From positions 372,001 through 436,000 of the forward strand of contig NZ_JAUZQD010000001.1 in assembly GCF_030709675.1 (NCBI RefSeq): 64,000 bases of DNA, written 5' to 3'. The stretch is from Symbioplanes lichenis. GTDB lineage: Bacteria; Actinomycetota; Actinomycetes; Mycobacteriales; Micromonosporaceae. Position 1 is the first letter of the stretch; each line of letters begins with the position of its first letter. The notes below the pieces were generated by a model. The model was not told where the DNA came from. It saw only the letters and a list, made by a program, of their open reading frames with translations, and searched no databases. A program made the position numbers and the translations under genes. Below, piece after piece: positions 33,515-42,016 of this stretch.

Positions 33515-36500
33515 ATGCCGACACGGCTCACCGCCGCCGTCTTCGGCGTCTGGATGCTGCTGCTCGGCGTGGCCTTCACCTTCGTGGACGCCGCGCGCGG
33601 CCCGGTCCGGCTGCTCGCGGGCGCCTCCACGGTAGCCGTGATCCTGCTCGCTGTCCGGGCGTTGAACCCGGAACGCCGCTCGCCCTGGTACCTGCTGGCC
33701 GCCGGGACCGGGCTCGCCGCGCTCGGCGCCACGATGTTCACCGGCGGCGCGGGGCTGCTGCGGACGGCCGGCATGGTGCTGCTGCTCGGCATCTATCCGC
33801 TGCTCGCGGCCGTCCTGCTGATGTTCGTGCGCTACCGCACCGGCGGGCGCCCCGACCGCGGCGGCCTCCTCGACGCGCTCACCCTGACCTCGGGCGTGGC
33901 CCTGCTGACCTGGGCGTTCGTCATCGGCCCGCACGTACGCGAACCCGGCCTGCACACCGTCGACCGGATCCTCGCCGTCCTCTTCCCGATCGGCGACCTG
34001 CTCTGCCTCGCCGCGCTCACCCGGCTCCTGCTCGCCACCGGCCGCCGTCTCCCGTCCGCGGCCCTGCTGACCCTGGGCACGCTCGCCCTCCTCGGCTCCG
34101 ACATCGTCAACGCCACCTCGTTCGGCGACCACGCCGCGCTGGTCGCGTCGTTCGGCCGGATCCCGTTCTTCGCCGCCGCCGGGCTGGCCGCGCTGCACCC
34201 GTCCATGACCGAGCTGACCCGGGCCGGCGTCACCAGCACCGGCGAGCTCGGCCGCATCCGGCTGATCCCGCTCGCGGTCGCCTCGCTGATCGCGCCGGTC
34301 GTGCTGGTCGTCCAGGTGTCCGCCGACGGCACGGTCCCCGACCTGATGGTCAACGCCGCGCTCAGCGCCGTCACGTTCCTGCTGGTGCTGGCCCGGATGG
34401 CGGGCGTCATGGCCAGCCACCGGCAGGCGATCGCCCGCGAGCGGGGACTGCGCGAGGCCTCCGCGGCGCTCGTGTCGGCCGCCGACGCCGACGAGGTCGG
34501 GGAGGCGGTGCGCCGGGCGCTGGGCCAGCTGCTGCCCGCGGACACGCCGCACCAGGTCGTGCTCGCGATGTCGTACGCCGCCCCGGGCGCCCCGATCGCG
34601 CCGGAGACCGCCAACCAGATGGCCCTCGACCGGGCGACCGGGACGGCGGCCCGGCTGGTGTCCGTACGCGAACTGGACTGGGCCGTAGCCACCCGCATGT
34701 CCCAGTTCCCCGCGGTGCTGCGCTGCCCGCTCGTGCTCTCCGACCGGCCCGCCGGCGACCCTCTCGTCGGCGTCCTGCACGTCGGCGGCCCCGAATGGGC
34801 GCTCGCCGGGCTCCAGAGCGCCGTCGAGGTGCTCGCCACCCAGGTCGCCCTCGCCCTCGAGCGCATCGCGCTGAGCGAGGAGGTCATCCGGCGCAACAGC
34901 GAGGCCTACTTCCGCACCCTGGTCCTGAACACGTCCGACGTGATCCTCATCGTCGACGACCACAACCGCATCCGGTACGCGAGCCCGTCCGCCGGCCACG
35001 TGCTCGGCGGCGACCCCGTGGGCGTGCTGCTGCCCGAGCTGGTGCACCCCGGCGACCGCCGGCGCCTCGACGGGGTGCTCGGGGCGGTGCGGGCCGGGGA
35101 CATGGTGGCCGAGGGCGTGGACTTCCGGGCGGTGGGCCGGCGGCGTACGGAGGTCATGCTCGAACTCCACGGCCGTGACCTGCGCGCCGACCCGACCGTC
35201 GCCGGGCTGGTCATCACCCTGCGCGACGTGACCGAGCGGGCCCGCCTGGAGCGCGAGCTGACCCACCAGGCGTTCCACGACTCGCTGACCGGGCTGGCCA
35301 ACCGGGTGCTCTTCACCGACCGGCTCACCCACGCCCTGGCCCGTGGCGCCCGCGACGGCTCGGTGGTCGGCGTGCTCTTCCTCGACCTCGACGACTTCAA
35401 GATCGTCAACGACACCCAGGGCCACGCGGTCGGCGACCTGCTGCTCAAGGCCGTCGCCGAGCGCCTCGCCGGCGCCCTGCGGGCCGACGACACGGCCGCC
35501 CGCCTCGGCGGTGACGAGTTCGCGGCCCTGGTCGAGAACGTCCAGGACCCCGGCGCCGTCGAGGAGACCGCCGCCCGCATCCTGGCCGCGCTGGCCGAGC
35601 CGATTCCCGTCGCCGGCGGCGCGACCCTCTTCGCCAACGCCAGCATCGGCATCACGACCACGCCCGAGGCCGACAACGCCGACGAGCTGCTGCGCCAGGC
35701 CGACCTCGCCCTCTACGTCGCCAAGGGCGCCGGCAAGAACCAGTGGCGCCGCTACCGCGCCGACCTGCACACCGCCATGGTCGAGCGGCTGGAGCTGCGC
35801 TCGGCGCTGGAGCACTCGGTCAACGAGGGCCACTTCATCCTGCAGTACCAGCCCATCGTCAAGCTCAGCAACGACGAGGTCGTCGGCTTCGAGGCCCTCG
35901 TGCGCTGGGCCCACCCGGTCCGCGGCATCATCTCGCCCGACCAGTTCATCGAGGTCGCCGAGGAGAGCGGGCTCATCGTCCCGATGGGCCGCTGGGTCCT
36001 CGACCAGGCCCTGCACACCGTCGCCCAGTGGTGGCGCATCCTGCCCCGGGTACGCCGCCCCTACGTGAGCGTCAACGTCTCGGTGCGCCAGTTCCGCCAG
36101 CCGGGCTTCGTCGACCAGGTGCGGCAGTCCCTCGAGTACGTCGGCATGCCCCCGCACGCCCTCATGCTGGAGATCACCGAAACCCTCCTCATGGGCGACG
36201 ACGAGCAGATCTGGACCGACCTCGCGACCCTCCGCGACCTCGGCGTCCGCATCGCCATCGACGACTTCGGCACGGGCTACTCGTCGCTCGGCTACCTCCG
36301 CCAGCGCCCGATAGACGTCCTCAAGATCGACAAGATGTTCATCGACGACATGGTCTCCGACAAGCAGCAGCTCGCCCTGGTCAGCGGCATCGTCTCCCTG
36401 GCCCAGTCCCTGGGCCTCACGGTGGTGGCCGAGGGCATCGAACACTCCCGCCACCGCGGCATCCTGAGCCGCCTGGGCTGCCCGCTGGGCCAGGGCTACT

Positions 36501-36589
36501 ACTACTCCCCGCCGCTGGGCGAGACCGAGGCGCTGTCCTGGCTCCGCAACCCCCGCGTGAGCGGCGACCACACCGAAGCGGCCGCCTGA
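33515..36589 (+). CDS. Membrane-bound GGDEF-EAL protein (c-di-GMP synthase/phosphodiesterase)
   Basis: A 1024-residue bifunctional c-di-GMP turnover protein. About eight hydrophobic segments fill residues 5-300. A GAF-like region follows (about 305-455, REASAALVSAADADEVGEAVRRAL), then a PAS domain (about 465-590, NTSDVILIVDDHNRIRYASPSAGHVLG). The GGDEF domain has an intact active site GGDEF at 665-669, with an RxxD inhibitory site (RADD) five residues before it. The EAL domain has EALVRW at 793-798. It also has the catalytic DDFGTGYSSL loop and EGIEHSRH, both intact, so both activities are plausible. AAGGAG precedes the ATG. No neighbours in the same operon; it would set c-di-GMP levels governing development or surface traits. 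Confidence 0.93.
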   Translation: MPTRLTAAVFGVWMLLLGVAFTFVDAARGPVRLLAGASTVAVILLAVRALNPERRSPWYLLAAGTGLAALGATMFTGGAGLLRTAGMVLLLGIYPLLAAVLLMFVRYRTGGRPDRGGLLDALTLTSGVALLTWAFVIGPHVREPGLHTVDRILAVLFPIGDLLCLAALTRLLLATGRRLPSAALLTLGTLALLGSDIVNATSFGDHAALVASFGRIPFFAAAGLAALHPSMTELTRAGVTSTGELGRIRLIPLAVASLIAPVVLVVQVSADGTVPDLMVNAALSAVTFLLVLARMAGVMASHRQAIARERGLREASAALVSAADADEVGEAVRRALGQLLPADTPHQVVLAMSYAAPGAPIAPETANQMALDRATGTAARLVSVRELDWAVATRMSQFPAVLRCPLVLSDRPAGDPLVGVLHVGGPEWALAGLQSAVEVLATQVALALERIALSEEVIRRNSEAYFRTLVLNTSDVILIVDDHNRIRYASPSAGHVLGGDPVGVLLPELVHPGDRRRLDGVLGAVRAGDMVAEGVDFRAVGRRRTEVMLELHGRDLRADPTVAGLVITLRDVTERARLERELTHQAFHDSLTGLANRVLFTDRLTHALARGARDGSVVGVLFLDLDDFKIVNDTQGHAVGDLLLKAVAERLAGALRADDTAARLGGDEFAALVENVQDPGAVEETAARILAALAEPIPVAGGATLFANASIGITTTPEADNADELLRQADLALYVAKGAGKNQWRRYRADLHTAMVERLELRSALEHSVNEGHFILQYQPIVKLSNDEVVGFEALVRWAHPVRGIISPDQFIEVAEESGLIVPMGRWVLDQALHTVAQWWRILPRVRRPYVSVNVSVRQFRQPGFVDQVRQSLEYVGMPPHALMLEITETLLMGDDEQIWTDLATLRDLGVRIAIDDFGTGYSSLGYLRQRPIDVLKIDKMFIDDMVSDKQQLALVSGIVSLAQSLGLTVVAEGIEHSRHRGILSRLGCPLGQGYYYSPPLGETEALSWLRNPRVSGDHTEAAA

Positions 36590-37305
36590 CCGGCAGTCGC
36601 CGTCAGCACTCCAACCCGACACTCGCGACGGTGCCGAGGTTCCGGCGGCGCCAGCAGGAGCGCCTGCGCAACCTGGCGGCCGAGCTGCACGACTCCGTCG
36701 GCACCTACGCCGCGACGTACCCAGGCGCTTATCAAAGCAGGTGCTGCTGGCGGGCACTCGCATCTACGCGGTCGTCATCTCTCCGCGCCCTGGACATCGA
36801 CAGGCTGAGCTCGTGCGGGATCCGGATCGACTGGCCGGACGCATCCATGGTGCCCGCTGGTGGCAGGGCATCGATGCTGCGAATGCCCGACGCGAACTCG
36901 ACGAGGTGGTGGCCGACCTGGAAAAGCCGGCTGTCGAACAGAGGTGACGGTGCCCTCGAAGACGTGCCTCGAGCCGACGGCAGTCACATATTCCCGCTCA
37001 CCACCGGAGGCTGTTCGGTGCGGGCATGCCGATGGCCCTGACCGCGCTCCCGGTCAGGGCCATCGGGGAGGGTGGGCGGACACCCGAGTCGGTCCGCGTC
37101 ACCCGGTGGCGGAGCTGGTGCCTCGGGCCGAGCCGGTCCCGCGCCTCCTTTCGTCAGCCGTTTCCGCGCTCGTCCCGCCTGCCGCGGGTGCCGTCCTCAG
37201 GGGGATGGACGGCGTCCGGGTCACCGATGGGGGGTCCCGGTGGGGCGCGCCGGGTGAGGCGCGGCCCCCGCGGGTTCGGCTGGCCGGGTGCGACAGGGCT
37301 CCGGG
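36590..37305 (+). other. Gap with decayed coding fragments
   Basis: About 715 bp between the GGDEF-EAL gene and the convergent Asn/Gly-rich gene. From 36633 a plus frame reads RFRRRQQERLRNLAAELHDS (20 residues) then VGTYAATYPGAY, with perfect GC3. Its codon bias collapses after about 36730. Another plus frame, 36741-36947, reads as a Leu/Arg-rich 68-residue protein (RIHGARWWQGIDAANARREL) with only about 70% GC3. These look like pieces of one or two lost genes; the ELHDSVG string recalls a kinase helix, but this is too little to assign. After 36950 I see only a strong hairpin at 37031. Confidence 0.35.
37031..37064. terminator. Strong hairpin, terminator-like
   Basis: A perfect 14-bp stem (GATGGCCCTGACCG / CGGTCAGGGCCATC) with a 6-nt loop lies between two convergent transcription units. 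No T-run follows on either side, so it may be a GC-rich intrinsic terminator of the actinobacterial type. It is 440 bp beyond the GGDEF-EAL stop and 240 bp beyond the Asn/Gly-rich gene. Confidence 0.45.
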
Positions 37306-38517
37306 TCAGTTGTTGCCGCCCCCGTTGTTGTCGCCGCCGTTGTCGCCGCCGCCGTTGTTGTCCCCGGCGTTGTCGCCACCGTTGTTGTCGCCACCGTTGT
37401 CGCCGTTGTCCCCGCCGTTGTCGCCGGCGCCGCCGCCGACCTCGATGCGGACCGCGTCGAACGCGGGCGTCTCGTTGGCGCGCTCGGCCATCGGGATGCG
37501 GTGCGAGCCGTCACCGGCCCACGAGGCGCACTGGAAGAGACCCTCCTGCGGCAGGCCCGGGACCTGGATGCTCACGGTGTCGGGAGCCGCGCCACCCTGG
37601 CTGTCCTCGGTCGCCACGAAGAACGCGGGGACCGGCGACGGGTCGGGGGCCTCGTTGGTGTTCGGGAGGATGCGGCAGGCGGTGTGGAAGTGACCGCGGG
37701 TGAGACCGTCCTGCAGGACCGCCGACTCGACGTAGTAGCCACCCTGGCCGGCCGCGAGGAAGCGGTCGCGGATCAGGTTGCGGGTGCTGACCCGCAGCGT
37801 GAAGGGCTCGTTGACGCCGACGTTGGTCGGGGCCTCGGTGATGAGCAGCGACGGGTTGTTCGCGGCGACGCCGACCTCACCGAACTCGGTGGAGACGCAG
37901 CGGTTGCCGATCTGGAAGCCGTCGTGCGGGTCGAGCTGGCTGGTCTCGCAGGTGTTGGTCAGGATGCCCAGGCCGGCTCCGGGAGGCGGGGTCGTGGCGC
38001 CGCCACCGTTGTTGCCGCCGTTGTTCCCGCCGTTGTTCCCGCCGTTGTTACCGGTGTTGCCGCCGTTGTTCCCCCCGTTGTTGCCACCGGTCTCGCCGGC
38101 CGCGGTGCTGTTGGAGGGAGCCGGGCTGGCGCCGCCGTTGTTGCCGCCGTTGCCGCCGTTGTTGCCCTTGCCGCCGCCGTTGTTGTTCATCCACTGGCGG
38201 CAGCGGGTGCGCAGCTGCTCGGTGGTCGGAACGTCACCGGCACCGTCGTCGGCGTGCTGGGTGACCCGCCCCTTGTTGGTGGTGTAGGTGCCCGACTTCG
38301 TCTCCGTCGACAACTTGCTGCGCTTGGGCGCCTGGATGTTGTCGCACACAGCGGAAGCGCGCTTGATGTTGTTCCGCTTCGTGCTCGCATCCGACACCTG
38401 CGTGACGGTGACGATGCCACCGAAAGCGACCAGGGTGGCCGCCGCGGCGATGATCCGGCGCCGACCGGTGAACCACTTCGAATACTTGGATTCTCTCCGG
38501 TACTGCGACCTTCGCAT
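37306..38517 (-). CDS. Secreted Asn/Gly-rich repeat protein of unknown function
   Basis: A 403-residue envelope protein. A basic N-terminus is followed by one hydrophobic segment (IIAAAATLVAFGGIVTVTQV), acting as signal or anchor. A globular stretch with Cys (VCDNIQAPKRSKL, RTRCRQWM) leads into low-complexity Asn-Gly runs at about residues 110-185 and again at the C-terminus (about 370-403, Asp/Asn/Gly). Between them lies a conserved-looking domain (NEPFTLRVSTRNLIRDRFL, QGGYYVESAVLQDGLTRGHF, HTACRILPNT, QCASWAGDGSHRIPM) with paired Cys. The domain seems actinobacterial, but I cannot name it. ATG with AGAAAGG 8 nt upstream. It lies behind the DUF4142 gene and close to the ECF sigma locus. Confidence 0.65.
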   Translation of the reverse strand: MRRSQYRRESKYSKWFTGRRRIIAAAATLVAFGGIVTVTQVSDASTKRNNIKRASAVCDNIQAPKRSKLSTETKSGTYTTNKGRVTQHADDGAGDVPTTEQLRTRCRQWMNNNGGGKGNNGGNGGNNGGASPAPSNSTAAGETGGNNGGNNGGNTGNNGGNNGGNNGGNNGGGATTPPPGAGLGILTNTCETSQLDPHDGFQIGNRCVSTEFGEVGVAANNPSLLITEAPTNVGVNEPFTLRVSTRNLIRDRFLAAGQGGYYVESAVLQDGLTRGHFHTACRILPNTNEAPDPSPVPAFFVATEDSQGGAAPDTVSIQVPGLPQEGLFQCASWAGDGSHRIPMAERANETPAFDAVRIEVGGGAGDNGGDNGDNGGDNNGGDNAGDNNGGGDNGGDNNGGGNN

Positions 38518-38600
38518 TGCTGACACCTTTCTGTGTCCACACATGGCGGGCCGTTCCCGACCGCCGGGGGTGATGCCTGGATCTGGCTGGGCCGAGCGGG

Positions 38601-39383
38601 CTAGCGCGCTCGGAAGATGCGCATGGTGGTGATCACGCCGGCCACGAGAGCTCCGGCGAGGACGAGCAGGATGACCGAGGTGCTCACGCCGGGTACGCCG
38701 CCGGAGCTGGCCGCCGAGGCGAGCATCGCGCTGTCGACCGGCACGGGGCCGGAGCCCGCCGCGGGGGCGGGAGCGGTGGGCAGCGCGCCGTAGTCGACGA
38801 TGCCGCTGCTCTCCAGGAGCGTCATGTGCGTCGCGACGAACTGGTTCGTCTGCTGGGCCAGCTTGCGCACCGAGTCGTTGCGGGTGCTGGCCCGGATCGT
38901 CGCGATGGCCGGGAAGATCTTGCCGTGGGCCGCCCGGAGCCGGTCGATGAAGATCTGGTCGAACTGCTGGCTGGTCTTCGCCGCCGCCATCTCGTTGAGC
39001 CAGCCCTGCTGGTCGTTGTTCGGCAGGTTGGGCAGCTGCACTCCGAGCTGCTTGGCCACCGCGACGTCCAGCTTGTCGAGGATGACGTGCTGCCGGGCGA
39101 TCTCCTTGCCGACCTTCCGGACGGTGGGGTCCTCCGACTTCTCCTGCGTCATGTTGCCCGCCGGGACCTCCCACAGGCCGGCGAGCCGGACCTTGATGAC
39201 GAAGTCCCGGTCGGCGGCCGACACCGTGCCCTTGCCGTCGCTGGAGAGGCCGGTCTCCGGCGGCACCGGCACCCCGTCCGCGGCCTTGGCCGTGCCGGCC
39301 GGGGCCAGCAGGAAGGCCAGGGTCGTCGCCAGGACGCCCACGAGCCAGCGCTGAGACCGGCGGGACGAGCGGACGGGAGTCAT
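38601..39383 (-). CDS. DUF4142 exported protein with C-terminal membrane anchor
   Basis: A 260-residue protein. A signal peptide ends near GTAKAA (about residue 35). A DUF4142 ferritin-like four-helix domain spans about residues 55-200 (SAADRDFVIKVRLAGLWEVP, VRKVGKEIARQHVILDKLDV, QFDQIFIDRLRAAHGKIF, VRKLAQQTNQFVATHMTLLE). An Ala/Pro/Gly linker leads to a C-terminal hydrophobic helix (VSTSVILLVLAGALVAGVI) and a basic end, as in an anchored surface protein without LPXTG. Family function unknown; some members are stress-induced. GGAGGT lies 7 nt upstream of the ATG. It has its own housekeeping-type promoter. Confidence 0.82.
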   Translation of the reverse strand: MTPVRSSRRSQRWLVGVLATTLAFLLAPAGTAKAADGVPVPPETGLSSDGKGTVSAADRDFVIKVRLAGLWEVPAGNMTQEKSEDPTVRKVGKEIARQHVILDKLDVAVAKQLGVQLPNLPNNDQQGWLNEMAAAKTSQQFDQIFIDRLRAAHGKIFPAIATIRASTRNDSVRKLAQQTNQFVATHMTLLESSGIVDYGALPTAPAPAAGSGPVPVDSAMLASAASSGGVPGVSTSVILLVLAGALVAGVITTMRIFRAR

Positions 39384-39445
39384 CTTTCACACCTCCGACA
39401 ACGGTGGGGGAAACGATTCCGGCGGGCTTGCGTCGAACGCCGGAA

Positions 39446-39474
39446 ACGCTAGGAGCCGTGCTGCGGCGCCGCAA
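39446..39474 (-). promoter_or_regulatory. Housekeeping-type promoter of the DUF4142 gene
   Basis: The minus strand reads TTGCGG (39474-39469), 17 nt, TAGCGT (39451-39446), ending about 60 bp before the ATG. The -10 fits TANNNT. It differs from the ECF-like promoters found before sigma and the lipoprotein gene, so this gene is probably not a direct ECF target. Confidence 0.4.
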
Positions 39475-39518
39475 TGGAAAAGGGCCGCGGGGAAAACGAA
39501 TTAAGGCGAACTTATGGC

Positions 39519-40247
39519 TTAGTAGCTGTAGTCCGAACCGGAGTCCCCGGCGTCGGCCGAGTCGTCCTCGGCGTCGTCCGCGGGCGGGGCAACGGCCTTC
39601 GAGGGCGCGGGCAGGCAGGTGAGGTTCTTCTTGCCTTCCGGGGTGATCACGAACCAGGTCGAGGCCACGTTCTGGCCCTTCCACTGGCCGGGCTTCTTGT
39701 CCCCGATGTAGGTGTAGAGCGGCCAGTTGTCGAGCGTCAGCTGCAGCGTGCCGTCCTTGCGCTCGACGGTCCCGACCGCGTCCGCGTCGACCCCCTCCAG
39801 CTTGGGCGTCTCGCCCTTGTTGATGACGGCCGGCGGCCAGACCTTCTCGCAGTCGTCGTAGCAGTTGGAGACGGCCTCGGGCTTGGCCTTGTCCTTGTCG
39901 AAGCGGTAGAGGACGAAGCCCTCCTGGTTCTGGACGGTCTCGCCCATCCGCGCGACCTTCTTGGCCGTCAGCTCGGTGGTCACCTCGTCGTCGCTGAGCT
40001 CGGGCGCGTCGCTGTCCGCCTCGGCGCCCTCGTCCGTCTCGGCCCCCGGCGTCGCGCCCGGGGTGGCGCCGGGAGTCGCGCCCGGCGTGGCGTCGACCGC
40101 GTTGGCGGCCGGCTGTGCACCGTAATCGGCGGCGTCACTGCCACCACCGCTGTCGCCGCTGTAGCCCGTCGGAGCGCAACCGGGCAGCGCGAACGCCGCC
40201 GCGATCGCGGCGCTGACGACGATCACCTTTCGCTTCACCGGTACCAC
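39519..40247 (-). CDS. Lipoprotein with 'secreted repeat' (Lipoprotein_15/PF03640-type) domain
   Basis: A 242-residue exported lipoprotein. The signal ends in the lipobox ALPGC. A Gly/Asp/Ala-rich linker contains three or four copies of ATPG. The globular part carries the PF03640 pattern GFVLYRFDKDKAKPEAVSNCYDDCEKVWPPAV, then GTVERKDGTLQLTLDNWPLYTYIGDKKPGQWKGQ. The end is acidic (DDAEDDSADAGDSGSDYSY). Two copies of the secreted-repeat motif are visible and the protein is SCO0930-like. GTG with GGAGG 6 nt upstream. A promoter matching that of the sigma gene lies 44 bp upstream, which makes this the likeliest ECF regulon member. Confidence 0.83.
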   Translation of the reverse strand: MVPVKRKVIVVSAAIAAAFALPGCAPTGYSGDSGGGSDAADYGAQPAANAVDATPGATPGATPGATPGAETDEGAEADSDAPELSDDEVTTELTAKKVARMGETVQNQEGFVLYRFDKDKAKPEAVSNCYDDCEKVWPPAVINKGETPKLEGVDADAVGTVERKDGTLQLTLDNWPLYTYIGDKKPGQWKGQNVASTWFVITPEGKKNLTCLPAPSKAVAPPADDAEDDSADAGDSGSDYSY

Positions 40248-40290
40248 GAGAGCCCTCCACCTTGATCAGTCACATCCGTGTCCGCGCTGT

Positions 40291-40319
40291 AGTACGCAGA
40301 GGGACGCCGGGGAGGTTGA
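40291..40319 (-). promoter_or_regulatory. ECF-type promoter of the lipoprotein gene
   Basis: The minus strand reads TCAACC (40319-40314), 17 nt, CGTACT (40296-40291). The -10 is identical and the spacing equal to the element before the sigma factor gene (TGATCC-N17-CGTACT). Confidence 0.55.
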
Positions 40320-40445
40320 AAAACAGCCCGATCAATTTCCCGGATTTTTCTTTGAACCCTGGGGCGCCGTGGTCCGTAAAGAAGAGGCCCTGTCACGCTT
40401 TCCGTGGCGCCGAGTAATCGGCCGACTGCCATTCGTGAACACGAA

Positions 40446-40470
40446 AAAGCCCGGCCGGGGGCCGGGCTTT
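40446..40470 (-). terminator. Rho-independent terminator of the sigma/anti-sigma operon
   Basis: A 10-bp perfect stem AAAGCCCGGC / GCCGGGCTTT with a 5-nt loop lies 23 bp after the anti-sigma stop. On the minus strand it is followed by TTTTT. It separates the sigma operon from the lipoprotein gene. Confidence 0.85.
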
Positions 40471-40492
40471 CCGAAACTTCTTTCCCTGAAAG

Positions 40493-41275
40493 TCAGGACA
40501 CCTTGACCAAGGTCTCCGTACCCTTGTCGGTGACCTCCTGGACCGAGACCAGAGCGATCTCGTCCCGGCGCAGCGACGTGGCGGCCTGCAGCAGCAGCGG
40601 CTGCTCCTGCTCGGCGGTGCCCCAGCCCTTCTCCCCCACCTTCCAGGTGGACAGGGTCTCGGTCTCGCCGTTGGTGCGCGTGGCGACCAGCTTGCAGACC
40701 TTGGGGCCCTTGATGTTGGAGACCGCGAAGGAGATCTGGGTGCCCCAGTCCTTCTCCTCGAAGCCGACCAGCGCGGCGACGCCGGTGCGGCTGTCGGTGG
40801 CGTCGTGCACGTCGCCGCCGAGGTCCAGGCCGCCGAGGCCGACGTCCGGATTGGGCAGCGGGTCGAGCTCCTTGCTGCCCGCGTCGACCGGCGCGGTGCT
40901 GGCGGCGGCCTCCGGGACGGTCTTCGTCGGCGCGAGCCAGTTGGCCCCGGCGAAGAGGGCGCCGATGGAGAGCATCGCGAAGACGACCACCGCGGCGGCC
41001 AGGGAGTAGAGCCGCCGGCTGTTGGCCCGGCGCCGCTCCTGGCGTACCTCGCCGATCATCTGCTTGAGCACCACCCCGTCCTTGCGGGACTGCTCGGTCG
41101 CGACCAGCGCGTCGGCGTCGACCTCGGAGAGGATGTCGACCACCGGCAGCAGCGACTCGAGCTCGATCGCGCACGCCGGGCAGTCGATGAGATGGTCCTC
41201 GAACCGCGCGGCGTCACGCTCGTCCAGCACCCCCAGCGCATACGACGCGACGTCGAAATGCTGATCCTGCGTCAT
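40493..41275 (-). CDS. Zinc-binding anti-sigma factor (ZAS/RskA-like)
   Basis: A 260-residue membrane anti-sigma factor. The cytoplasmic N-terminus carries the HxxxCxxC motif (DHLIDCPACAIEL) of the ZAS domain with its flanking helix SYALGVLDERDAARFE. One transmembrane helix follows at about residues 90-112 (LYSLAAAVVVFAMLSIGALFAG). The extracytoplasmic part has the RskA-type pattern ALVGFEEKDWGTQISFAVSNI ... CKLVATRTNGETETLSTW. It should hold the sigma factor at the membrane until a signal (redox at the Zn site, or proteolysis) frees it. The ATG overlaps the sigma stop (TGATG), and a GTG one codon upstream is possible. Confidence 0.9.
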   Translation of the reverse strand: MTQDQHFDVASYALGVLDERDAARFEDHLIDCPACAIELESLLPVVDILSEVDADALVATEQSRKDGVVLKQMIGEVRQERRRANSRRLYSLAAAVVVFAMLSIGALFAGANWLAPTKTVPEAAASTAPVDAGSKELDPLPNPDVGLGGLDLGGDVHDATDSRTGVAALVGFEEKDWGTQISFAVSNIKGPKVCKLVATRTNGETETLSTWKVGEKGWGTAEQEQPLLLQAATSLRRDEIALVSVQEVTDKGTETLVKVS

Positions 41276-41952
41276 CACTCAGTCACCCCCCGCTGCTGCA
41301 GGGCCGTCCGCAGGGCCCGCAGGGCGTAGTACACACGCGACTTGGCCGTGCCGAGCGGCAGACCAAGCACCTCCGCGGCCTCCGGAACGGTCCGGCCACG
41401 GAAGTAAGTCTCCACCAGGATCTCCCGATGCGACTGACTGAGCGCCTTGAGGGCGTCGGTGACGGTCATCATCTGGAGCACCCGGTCGGTGTCGTCCGAC
41501 TGGCTGGGGAAGCTCTCCAGCTCGCGGTCGTACGTCTCCGGCGGGCGGGCGCTGGTGCTGCGGTGGTCGTCGATCGCGATGCGCCGGGCCACGGTGACCA
41601 GCCAGGGCCGCAGCGACTGCTGCCCCTGGGCACCGAGCCGGTGCGCGTTGCGCCACGCCCGCAGCAGCGTCTCCTGCACGATGTCCTCGGCGCGCTGCCG
41701 GTCACCACCGGTCAGGCGGAGGACGAACATCAGCAGCGGCCCCGCGTGCTCCTCATAGAGCATGCGCACGAGGGTGTCCTCGTGGCTCGCGGTCGACGAC
41801 CCGGCCTCATGGCGGGCCTGTCGGGGCATCACTGCGTCACCATTGTCCGCACTACGGCCTCCGTCGAGAGCCTGCCACCGGCCTCCGGATCGCTGCGGCG
41901 TCATGCCGCCCACCCCCTCTGGCGTGAGCCGCTCCATGACTGTCGCATGCAT
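41275..41952 (-). CDS. ECF RNA polymerase sigma factor (SigL/SigK-like)
   Basis: A 225-residue ECF sigma factor. Region 2 (LVRMLYEEHAGPLLMFVLRLTGGDRQRAEDIVQETLLRAWRN) and region 4 (LSQSHREILVETYFRGRTVPEAAEVLGLPLGTAKSRVYYALRAL) are intact. Between them lies a typical linker. A roughly 55-residue N-terminal extension precedes region 2. The first ATG is supported by AGGAGG 5-6 nt upstream. It is co-transcribed with the ZAS anti-sigma gene and preceded by an ECF-like promoter that matches the one before the neighbouring lipoprotein gene. Autoregulation is therefore likely. Confidence 0.92.
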   Translation of the reverse strand: MHATVMERLTPEGVGGMTPQRSGGRWQALDGGRSADNGDAVMPRQARHEAGSSTASHEDTLVRMLYEEHAGPLLMFVLRLTGGDRQRAEDIVQETLLRAWRNAHRLGAQGQQSLRPWLVTVARRIAIDDHRSTSARPPETYDRELESFPSQSDDTDRVLQMMTVTDALKALSQSHREILVETYFRGRTVPEAAEVLGLPLGTAKSRVYYALRALRTALQQRGVTE

Positions 41953-41987
41953 CGATTCCTCCTGCCGGTGCTTTCCCCGTCGCCCCT

Positions 41988-42016
41988 AGTACGGGCGGCG
42001 GGCCCGGCCGGGATCA
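41988..42016 (-). promoter_or_regulatory. ECF-type promoter of the sigma factor gene
   Basis: The minus strand reads TGATCC (42016-42011), 17 nt, CGTACT (41993-41988). It would give a 5' UTR of roughly 30 nt. The -10 and spacing are shared with the lipoprotein promoter at 40291-40319. Confidence 0.55.

Noticed and set aside
37031..37064. Small RNA or riboswitch
   Set aside because: The sequence is one long simple hairpin between convergent genes, better explained as a terminator.
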